A DNA stretch of 5,142 nt from Candidatus Margulisiibacteriota bacterium (GTDB lineage: Bacteria > Margulisbacteria > Marinamargulisbacteria > DT-59), in assembly GCA_013215865.1 (NCBI GenBank), contig JABSQL010000284.1, forward strand, positions 1 through 5,142, given 5' to 3'. The notes under the pieces were generated by a model. It was given only the letters and a program-made list of their open reading frames with translations, was not told the DNA's origin and did no database searches. Both the position numbers and the translations under genes were made by a program. Positions 1 through 4,605 of this stretch are shown piece by piece. The stretch's first letter is position 1, and every line of letters starts with the position of its first letter.

Positions 1-183
1 GACTTTGAAGCATTTTTCACAGATATCCCCTCCCTTGTAAACATCTCTTCTCTTAACATCTCAGGTCCTATTTACTTTAAGGGCAATGTTGTTCTAAAAG
101 GTGATGTTTCTCTCAGCTGCTCTTCAAACATCCCCGTAACCATCGAAAATCAAGTTATTGAGAATCAAACCATTCAATTTTAA
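1..183 (+). CDS. UTP-glucose-1-phosphate uridylyltransferase, UGP2 (eukaryotic) type, C-terminal end (5' partial)
   Basis: The frame is open from the first base and gives 60 residues before a TAA stop. The enzyme family makes UDP-glucose and pyrophosphate from UTP and glucose-1-phosphate in the cytoplasm. What is seen is a left-handed beta-helix-like tail with hexad-style repeats, including SGPIYFKGNVVLKGDVSL, followed by an IENQVIENQTI segment. This closely follows, from memory, the C-terminal tail of eukaryotic UGP2 (an SGDVTFGKNVSLKGTV-like segment, then a VLENKIVSG-like segment). It does not resemble the usual bacterial GalU, which lacks such a tail. The catalytic N-terminal domain lies outside the window, so activity cannot be judged. 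Genes for GDP-mannose synthesis and a glycosyltransferase downstream support a sugar-nucleotide role. The alternative is another UDP-sugar pyrophosphorylase with the same tail, such as a UDP-GlcNAc or UDP-sugar type. Confidence 0.75.
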   Translation, partial: DFEAFFTDIPSLVNISSLNISGPIYFKGNVVLKGDVSLSCSSNIPVTIENQVIENQTIQF

Positions 184-198
184 TAAAACAACATAAAA

Positions 199-289
199 TA
201 TCGATACATAGAAATGCGGAATATTGTCGATAACTAGTTAGAAGGAAGAATATTGAGATGGAACCCTTTCCGGGTAAAACCTTCCTTTT
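199..289 (+). promoter_or_regulatory. Structured leader upstream of the small secreted protein gene
   Basis: This is the gene-free stretch between the UGP2-type gene and the start at 302. Three structures can be drawn. An A/T-rich stem pairs TATCGATA (199-206) with TGTCGATA (225-232), using one G-T pair. A nine-pair stem joins AGAAGGAAG (240-248) to CTTCCTTTT (281-289), with one G-T pair. Inside it, ACCC (263-266) pairs with GGGT (272-275). A perfect ten-base palindrome TAACTAGTTA lies at 231-240. The ACCC segment could instead pair with the Shine-Dalgarno region at 290-295, which would make a switch possible. I do not recognise a known riboswitch class. The stem followed by four T bases could alternatively be a weak terminator for the upstream gene. 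No convincing -35/-10 pair was found here. Confidence 0.35.
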
Positions 290-290
290 A

Positions 291-297
291 GGGGTGG
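291..297 (+). promoter_or_regulatory. Ribosome binding site for the gene starting at 302
   Basis: GGGGTGG ends four bases before the ATG at 302 and is a variant of the GGAGGTG consensus. It supports the chosen start. It directly follows the right arm of the long leader stem (281-289), so folding of the leader could affect access to it. Confidence 0.55.
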
Positions 298-301
298 AAC
301 T

Positions 302-736
302 ATGAAAAGATTAATTGTTTTTTGCTTTTTTGTTTTAATTTCTGTGTCTATTCATGCAGCAGTACCAAGTATTGAATATAACCCTTTAGAAGAGTGGAAA
401 GGTATTAAAAGAACCTTATCTTCTGAAGATCATATTTACTTGGCAACTTACTTGAATCACACACTAAACCAAGAGACTTTGATGGGATCTGTTGCGTCCA
501 ACGGCTTTTTCGTTGATCTATTAAAGTCTGCTTCAAGCTTGGCTGCTCGGTTTATTCCTGAAGATGGAAAGATTTTCCATTCTCTCAACCAAAATGATAT
601 CGACTTTAATGTCAATCTTCATCATAATGAAATCGTTTTCTCTAAAAAAGTACGACAAGATCTTACGCTTTCGTTTGGACTTAGTGAAGATGAGGGCATT
701 ATTGCTGAAATGACCTTTGTTTTAGCTACAATGTAA
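302..736 (+). CDS. Small secreted protein of unknown function
   Basis: This is a 144-residue protein that I do not recognise. The first 20 residues form a clear signal peptide: MKR, then a hydrophobic stretch (LIVFCFFVLISVSI), then a likely cleavage site after IHA (about residue 19-20). The mature part of about 124 residues has no cysteine, no transmembrane segment and no recognised motif. It appears mixed alpha/beta, with an amphipathic helix around LLKSASSLAARF (about 73-84) and alternating polar/hydrophobic strands toward the C-terminus (DFNVNLHHNEIVF, DLTLSFGL). The export signal places it in the periplasm or outside the cell. The start is supported by the GGGGTGG site four bases upstream. 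It sits between two sugar-nucleotide genes, but nothing in its sequence ties it to sugar chemistry. A 57-base gap with its own promoter separates it from manC. Confidence 0.8.
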   Translation: MKRLIVFCFFVLISVSIHAAVPSIEYNPLEEWKGIKRTLSSEDHIYLATYLNHTLNQETLMGSVASNGFFVDLLKSASSLAARFIPEDGKIFHSLNQNDIDFNVNLHHNEIVFSKKVRQDLTLSFGLSEDEGIIAEMTFVLATM

Positions 737-756
737 CCTATTTATTACTGAACACC

Positions 757-785
757 GTGTCAATTCGCTAAAGTTATAATATAAT
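757..785 (+). promoter_or_regulatory. Predicted promoter of the manC-like gene
   Basis: A -35 box GTGTCA (757-762, four of six matches to TTGACA) is followed by a 17-base spacer and a perfect -10 box TATAAT (780-785). A second TATAAT overlaps at 775-780 but has no good -35 partner. Transcription should start near 792, only about two bases before the ATG at 794. No Shine-Dalgarno sequence occurs in the 20 bases before that ATG, so the mRNA would be leaderless or nearly so. Confidence 0.55.
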
Positions 786-793
786 AACTGACT

Positions 794-1843
794 ATGATTC
801 AAGTTGTCATCATGGCAGGAGGCATTGGTACACGGTTTTGGCCCTTATCAAGAAAAAGGTTGGCAAAACAGTTTCTACATATCATTGACCACAAGTCTCT
901 GCTGGAACATACGCTTGATCGACTCAGTGGCTTTGTAGAAAACCAAAATATTTGGGTGGTCGGAAATCACGATCAATCTAAACATTTGAAACCATTACTA
1001 CAGTCTATTCCAGAAGATCAAGTGCTTTTAGAGCCCATGGGTAAAAATACCGCACCTTGTATTGGGTGGGCCGCTACAGAACTTCTAAAAAAAGACCCAG
1101 ATGCCACAATGGTCGTATTACCCGCGGATCACTTTATAAAAGATATCGATTCTTTCCAAAATACCCTACGTCAAGCAGTTGAGCATGTGGGTACATCTCA
1201 TGATTTGTTAACCATTGGCATACAGCCTACACATCCCCATACAGGTTATGGATACATTGAAGCTCAAGATACACAATCACCATTATCTAGCGTGAAAAGA
1301 TTCAGAGAAAAACCAGGCCTAGAGCAGGCTGAACTTTTTCTAAAGACCGGAGGTTTTTATTGGAATTCAGGTATCTTTGTTTGGCGTGCAGATACCATAC
1401 TAGATCTTATAAAAACATACCTTCCCCATAACCACAGTGTTTTACAGTCTATTAATTCTTTAAAGCATGATTCTGACTATCAAAATAATCTAGCGGCTTG
1501 TTTCGAGCAGTTTCAAAATATTTCAATTGATTATGGCATTATGGAGCATGCCGTTGAACAGACCGTTGTCTTGAAAGCCGGATTTGACTGGAGCGATGTG
1601 GGAAACTGGAACGCACTAGATTCTTTTTGGGAAAAAGATAATCAACAAAATGCAGTGAAAGGTCACTACCTAGGCCTCAATAGCAACAACAATATCATTT
1701 ATTCAAGCAAGCGATTGGTGTCCACCATTAATGTTTCAAATTTCATCATTATTGATTCAGAAGATGCCTTACTTATATTACCCAAAAGCTCAGACCAAGA
1801 AATCCGAAAACTATACGAAAAACTCCCAGATAGCCATACATGA
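794..1843 (+). CDS. manC: Mannose-1-phosphate guanylyltransferase (GDP-mannose pyrophosphorylase)
   Basis: Makes GDP-mannose and pyrophosphate from GTP and mannose-1-phosphate in the cytoplasm, feeding mannose, fucose or rhamnose glycans. At 349 residues it has the short single-domain length, without the C-terminal isomerase domain of bifunctional ManC/AlgA. The nucleotide-binding signature GGIGTRFWPLSR lies at 9-20. EPMGKNTAP (80-88) fits the family's EPxGRNTAP motif. Also present are the metal-binding PADH (110-113), FREKPG (170-175), FYWNSGIFVW (188-197), DYGIMEHA (246-253) and DWSDVGNW (265-272). The C-terminal part has the usual short beta segment ending in a PKSSDQEIRKLYEKL-like tail. 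One oddity is that the proline normally found in the PKQ motif after the signature is alanine here (RLAKQF, residue 24). The start lacks a Shine-Dalgarno site and lies about two bases after the predicted transcription start. Its stop overlaps the next gene's start by four bases. Family assignment is firm; the downstream glycan is unknown. Confidence 0.93.
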   Translation: MIQVVIMAGGIGTRFWPLSRKRLAKQFLHIIDHKSLLEHTLDRLSGFVENQNIWVVGNHDQSKHLKPLLQSIPEDQVLLEPMGKNTAPCIGWAATELLKKDPDATMVVLPADHFIKDIDSFQNTLRQAVEHVGTSHDLLTIGIQPTHPHTGYGYIEAQDTQSPLSSVKRFREKPGLEQAELFLKTGGFYWNSGIFVWRADTILDLIKTYLPHNHSVLQSINSLKHDSDYQNNLAACFEQFQNISIDYGIMEHAVEQTVVLKAGFDWSDVGNWNALDSFWEKDNQQNAVKGHYLGLNSNNNIIYSSKRLVSTINVSNFIIIDSEDALLILPKSSDQEIRKLYEKLPDSHT

Positions 1844-2943
1844 CATTTCAATTACTGATCCAGACCAATTCTCCGGGTGAATTAACCGCTTGGGTATCCC
1901 CTATTGTAAATACTTTTATTAATAAATTGCCATCAGCCCATATCACCATTTTTCTGGTCCCCTGTCAGTATCGAACCGGCACAGAATTCACGATTGCACA
2001 ACAAATTCCTGGCGTAAACACCGTTCTAACCCCCAAACAAACTATTCGCACCCTACTCTCGTTTCCTTTGCTTCAAAGGCATAAAGGCAATGGGGCCGTT
2101 TTATATCTAGGGGGGGATCCATTTTACTCAAAATGCTTGGGCATTAAATTTGGATACCCTGTATATGCCTATTCAGAACATGCGCTATCGTCTTTTTTCT
2201 TTAAAAAAGTATTCTTGAAATCAGTGGATGGAGACCTGATGGCTGATCGGGTACGATTATTTCACTCTACTACGCACATTGCTTCCTCAGAAAAAAGCGC
2301 CATCCCTAATCACCCATTTTGCCTCTTCTTTTGTGGATCAAGACCCCAACATTTTATAAACATGGTTCCCCTCATCATAGAGGTTGTCGCGAAAATCAAA
2401 ATAAAACACCCAGATTTCAAAGCCGTCCTTCATATATCGCCTTTTATCACAGAAAATGATCTGGACCAAGTCAGGAAAGACCATGATTTATCTCATTTTG
2501 TCATTCACAGAGGAGATTCTTTGAATATCATGTCAAAGGCCAAATTGTTGGTTACTCTCCCTGGTACCAATAATGCGGAGGCCCTATATTTGGGCCTACC
2601 TATGCTAGTTGTTGTACCCTTAAACCGGCCGGAACTTCTGATTTTTGATGGTTTGAAAGGTCTCATCGGAAATTTACCTATCATCGGCAAACTTATCAAG
2701 AAATGGGTGGCCAACTATTTGGTTCGAACAGTTCCCTACTTTTCACTTCCCAATAAACTGGCAAAATCACCTATCATCACTGAAATGGTGGATGTACTCA
2801 CCCCTGAAAAAATCTCACAAGAAGTAACCGCTCTATATTATGATTCACAAAAGCTTACCCACATTAAAAACCAGTTCAAAAAGTTACATCCAAAACAAAA
2901 TACCGCAAACAATATTGTTCAATGCATTTTAAAAAATAACTGA
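1840..2943 (+). CDS. Lipid-A-disaccharide synthase-like (LpxB-related) glycosyltransferase
   Basis: This 367-residue protein fits the LpxB/GT19-like two-Rossmann-lobe fold. The N-terminal lobe carries SPGELTAWV (11-19), in place of the LpxB GExSGD motif, and LGGDPFYSK (90-98) ahead of a YPVYAY strand. The C-terminal donor-binding lobe has CGSRPQH (165-171), matching the LpxB GSR motif, then LPGTNNAEALYLGLP (240-254), which replaces the SGTATLE motif of true LpxB. LPNKLAKSPIITEMV (303-317) parallels the LpxB LPNxxAGxxxxPE segment. The N-terminal motif differs from classical LpxB, so it may belong to the lipid-A-disaccharide-synthase-related group of uncertain substrate rather than make lipid A disaccharide. 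The start overlaps the manC stop as ATGA with no Shine-Dalgarno site, so translation is probably coupled. A 40-residue hydrophobic and basic stretch around 265-300 (LIFDGLKGLIGNLPIIGKLI) suggests membrane association. A role in envelope glycolipid or glycan assembly is inferred. Confidence 0.8.
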   Translation: MTFQLLIQTNSPGELTAWVSPIVNTFINKLPSAHITIFLVPCQYRTGTEFTIAQQIPGVNTVLTPKQTIRTLLSFPLLQRHKGNGAVLYLGGDPFYSKCLGIKFGYPVYAYSEHALSSFFFKKVFLKSVDGDLMADRVRLFHSTTHIASSEKSAIPNHPFCLFFCGSRPQHFINMVPLIIEVVAKIKIKHPDFKAVLHISPFITENDLDQVRKDHDLSHFVIHRGDSLNIMSKAKLLVTLPGTNNAEALYLGLPMLVVVPLNRPELLIFDGLKGLIGNLPIIGKLIKKWVANYLVRTVPYFSLPNKLAKSPIITEMVDVLTPEKISQEVTALYYDSQKLTHIKNQFKKLHPKQNTANNIVQCILKNN

Positions 2944-2960
2944 TCTATTCGAGATCTGTT
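2931..2960 (-). terminator. Possible intrinsic terminator of the toxin-antitoxin operon
   Basis: On the - strand, an eight-pair stem with one A-A mismatch (arms 2952-2960 and 2938-2946, five-base loop) is followed by ATTTTTT (2937-2931). The stem is A/T-rich and therefore weak. The antitoxin stop codon (2947-2945) falls at the loop/arm boundary, and the stop of the facing gene (2941-2943) lies in the other arm. On the + strand the stem is followed by A bases, so it should not terminate the glycosyltransferase mRNA. Confidence 0.35.
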
Positions 2961-3418
2961 AAAAAATAAGAGGTATCTGCTTTCAACACCTCTGCGAGTT
3001 TCTTCGCCATACGCTTTCCAACGGGTCGCTTACCAGTTTCCATTTTTGACAGATTTGTTGATGAAATATTGAGCTTTTCAGAAAGCGCCTTCTGAGAATA
3101 CCCTTCTCTATAACGATACCCCCTTATGGCCATTGCTGCCTCCCTATACGCTTCTTTTCCCTCGTATCCGATATCTTTAAAGAGGGCTTCCCAGCTTTTT
3201 TCTGAATAGTCATCTTCATTTTTAATCTTAAATGGCGTTAGTTCATTGTGAAAGTGTTTAAGGAGAACATTAAATACCTTCATGGGTACATTTCTATAAT
3301 CATAATTGCCCTTTTGAGATTCTAGGCGAATATACATACCTGATTTGGATTTTTTAGCGTCCATATTTACCACTGATTCCCCACGCTTAATACGGTGCTT
3401 TTTCGTGTGTTCCAACAT
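2945..3418 (-). CDS. XRE-family antitoxin of a RelE/HigB-type toxin-antitoxin pair
   Basis: This 157-residue DNA-binding antitoxin should neutralise the toxin encoded just upstream and repress their shared promoter. A Cro/C1-type helix-turn-helix occupies about residues 95-150: IRGYRYREGYSQKALSEKL, then the recognition region ISSTNLSKMETGKRP, then GKRMAKKLAEVL. The SKMETGKRPxGKxMAKxLA pattern is typical, from memory, of antitoxins paired with RelE toxins ending in GTHEKAPY. The N-terminal 90 residues are variable and probably bind the toxin; the first 27 are strongly basic and may be an extension. The start at 3418 is well supported by GGAGGTGAT (3429-3421), giving a six-base gap from GGAGG to ATG. 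An alternative ATG at 3364 has no good ribosome site. The gene overlaps the toxin end by 32 bases in a different frame, so translation is probably coupled. Confidence 0.88.
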   Translation of the reverse strand: MLEHTKKHRIKRGESVVNMDAKKSKSGMYIRLESQKGNYDYRNVPMKVFNVLLKHFHNELTPFKIKNEDDYSEKSWEALFKDIGYEGKEAYREAAMAIRGYRYREGYSQKALSEKLNISSTNLSKMETGKRPVGKRMAKKLAEVLKADTSYFLTDLE

Positions 3419-3674
3419 AAATCACCTCCATAATTTTGTTCTTTTTATCCAATATTTTCCATACTACCACAATTGTCGGTCTACCTCTCTTTATGTGACA
3501 ATGATGGTAATTTTTCTTATTTACCAAGGGCCCATACTTTGGCCAATTGGGCTGGTACGGACCTAACATTTTCAAATCATTTATCAGACACCTAAATACC
3601 GATTTATACTCCTCACGAAGATGCAAATACATTTTATCAATCTTTTTCTTCCTTGTTACTTCCCACACATACAT
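3387..3674 (-). CDS. RelE/HigB-type toxin (predicted mRNA-cleaving)
   Basis: This 95-residue protein belongs to the RelE/ParE superfamily, whose members of this branch usually cleave mRNA at the ribosome. Seen in order are WEVTRKKKIDK (4-14), GPYQPNWPKYG (38-48), YHHCHIKRGRPT (56-67), VVWKILDKKNK (70-80) and a terminal EVIYVGTHEKAPY (83-95). This layout is characteristic of the RelE-like family that precedes an XRE antitoxin. Basic and histidine residues in the HCHIKRGR segment are the likely RNA-contacting ones; this is inference. The start is uncertain. A GTG at 3707 would extend the reading frame by 11 residues, but a strong promoter lies over that extension, so it is unlikely. I chose ATG 3674. 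A GTG at 3668 (giving MWEV...) matches the predicted transcription start and would make the mRNA leaderless. None of these starts has a Shine-Dalgarno site. Toxin-first order resembles higBA. Confidence 0.87.
   Translation of the reverse strand: MYVWEVTRKKKIDKMYLHLREEYKSVFRCLINDLKMLGPYQPNWPKYGPLVNKKNYHHCHIKRGRPTIVVVWKILDKKNKIMEVIYVGTHEKAPY
3421..3429 (-). promoter_or_regulatory. Antitoxin ribosome binding site inside the toxin gene
   Basis: GGAGGTGAT on the - strand is a near-perfect complement of the 16S rRNA tail and sits six bases (measured from GGAGG) before the antitoxin ATG at 3418. The same bases encode part of the toxin's M-E-V-I segment (its residues 82-85), so it lies wholly within coding sequence. 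Confidence 0.85.
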
Positions 3675-3703
3675 ACAATAGGTCATTTTATGACAACTGT
3701 CAA
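3675..3703 (-). promoter_or_regulatory. Toxin-antitoxin promoter
   Basis: A perfect -35 box TTGACA (3703-3698 on the - strand), a 17-base spacer and a -10 box TATTGT (3680-3675, four of six). Expected transcription start is near 3668, which coincides with an in-frame GTG of the toxin. It lies in the 53 bases between the stop of the secreted beta-sandwich gene (3728) and the toxin ATG, which argues that the pair is transcribed independently. Confidence 0.7.
3682..3702 (-). promoter_or_regulatory. Candidate antitoxin operator: two overlapping inverted repeats
   Basis: On the + strand, GTCAT-TTT-ATGAC (3682-3694) and TGACA-AC-TGTCA (3691-3702) share the half-site TGAC at 3691-3694, giving three alternating half-sites. 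They cover the promoter spacer and most of the -35 box. Binding there would block RNA polymerase, as expected for autoregulation by an XRE antitoxin alone or with its toxin. A further weaker dyad, ACTG-AC-CAGT, lies just upstream at 3706-3715. Confidence 0.55.
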
Positions 3704-3727
3704 ACACTGACCAGTACTTTAAATACC

Positions 3728-4564
3728 CTACTCCAATAACAGAATATGATCTATTTTGATATCTAACTTGCCCGAATCCCCTTCTGTTTCTTGACCAATA
3801 AGCTTCACTTTAACAAACCCTTCTAAATCATTGTTTTTCACAGGGTTAAGTATGTTATCTCCATGATCTGGATTGATGTCTAGCAATTCATCAAAAGGTA
3901 TATCAATGGTTTTCCAACCTTCCCAATCTACAACAACTTCTCCACTATAAATATCCAGCCCTTCAGCATCTTGGTCATACAAGTGAATCATTAGTGTGCC
4001 GCTTCCCATTCCGTTACCATATAATTGCAGTTGGACTTTAGAATAATCACTGCCGTCTATGTCTAATTCAGATTCAGCATACCCTATCTTTTTTATCAGG
4101 GTTCTGCCCTCAAATAACCATGATTTATTTCCTAAATTTATGCCAGCTGTTTTCTGGTTAGGAACGATTGATACCAATAAATTATCCCTGACTTTCCATT
4201 TAGGATTCATCAAATAATTGCCATCTTCGAAATCATCAATGATATATGTTTTAACCTTGTTCTCTATGATTCTTTCAAAATTATTAGAGTAAACAATATC
4301 CCCTGTGGGTCGTTTAAGAATTTCTTTTCTCACCAAAATGCGTCTTCTGTGACCTTTTATAGACGGGTCATGTCTCACTGTACGCTTAATAAGTACGCGA
4401 ACATTATCTGAATAATGGATATATATAAATCGTTTGACTTTTATTCTCTCCTGTTTATTTTGGGACAGTTCGCGATTCATTGATTCTGCATATAAGGGAA
4501 CCCATAATAAAAATAATAGTATTAAGATCACCCCATTTTTCATACGATACCCGTTAAATGACAT
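3728..4564 (-). CDS. Secreted protein with C-terminal carbohydrate-binding-like beta-sandwich domain
   Basis: This is a 278-residue exported protein with no assigned enzyme function. A signal peptide covers about residues 8-26 (KNG, then VILILLFLLWVPL, probable cleavage after LYA). Residues 38-86 are very rich in Lys and Arg, with a repeated I-K-V/R pattern, and could bind a polyanion or serve as a linker. From about 107 to 278 the sequence reads as a jelly-roll/galactose-binding-like domain: IIDDFEDGN opening (108-116), YSKVQLQLYGNG (174-185), VDWEGWKTIDIPFDEL (212-227) and a closing LDIKIDHILLLE (267-278). The DDFEDG opening and W-x-x-W-K-x-I-x-I-P-F motif recall CBM11/CIA30-like domains; this is a fold-level judgement. 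No catalytic motif was seen. The start at 4564 follows a TATAAT box by five bases with no Shine-Dalgarno site; ATG 4543 (MKNGV...) is a possible alternative with only a weak GGG upstream. Confidence 0.75.
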   Translation of the reverse strand: MSFNGYRMKNGVILILLFLLWVPLYAESMNRELSQNKQERIKVKRFIYIHYSDNVRVLIKRTVRHDPSIKGHRRRILVRKEILKRPTGDIVYSNNFERIIENKVKTYIIDDFEDGNYLMNPKWKVRDNLLVSIVPNQKTAGINLGNKSWLFEGRTLIKKIGYAESELDIDGSDYSKVQLQLYGNGMGSGTLMIHLYDQDAEGLDIYSGEVVVDWEGWKTIDIPFDELLDINPDHGDNILNPVKNNDLEGFVKVKLIGQETEGDSGKLDIKIDHILLLE

Positions 4565-4569
4565 ACTAG

Positions 4570-4596
4570 ATTATACCCGATGAAGTTACCCCTCAA
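4570..4596 (-). promoter_or_regulatory. Predicted promoter of the secreted beta-sandwich gene
   Basis: A perfect -10 box TATAAT (4575-4570 on the - strand) lies five bases before the ATG at 4564. The best -35 candidate is TTGAGG (4596-4591, four of six), with a short 15-base spacer. Transcription should begin at or within a base or two of the ATG, making a leaderless mRNA. The weak -35 and short spacer keep confidence low. Confidence 0.4.
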
Positions 4597-4605
4597 ACAT
4601 CTCTA

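Noticed and set aside
231..240. Perfect palindrome TAACTAGTTA as an operator
   Set aside because: It is ten bases of A/T-rich sequence, single copy, with no convincing promoter beside it, so it is noted only within the leader description.
2110..2116. Run of seven G bases in the LpxB-like gene, a possible phase-variable tract
   Set aside because: It encodes the conserved L-G-G-D motif in the intact frame. Seven bases is short for a slippage switch, and nothing else suggests on/off switching.
2505..2714. Open frame of 69 codons on the - strand
   Set aside because: It lies entirely inside the LpxB-like gene, antisense to its conserved PGTNNAE motif region, and its translation has no recognisable features.
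3345..3566. Open frame of 73 codons on the + strand
   Set aside because: It is antisense to the toxin and antitoxin genes, both of which have clear family motifs. It has no ribosome site, and its hydrophobic look comes from reading lysine-rich genes backwards.
3675..3707. Eleven-residue N-terminal extension of the toxin from GTG 3707
   Set aside because: A well-formed promoter with operator-like repeats covers this stretch, no ribosome site precedes the GTG, and family members as I recall them start close to the W-E-V strand.
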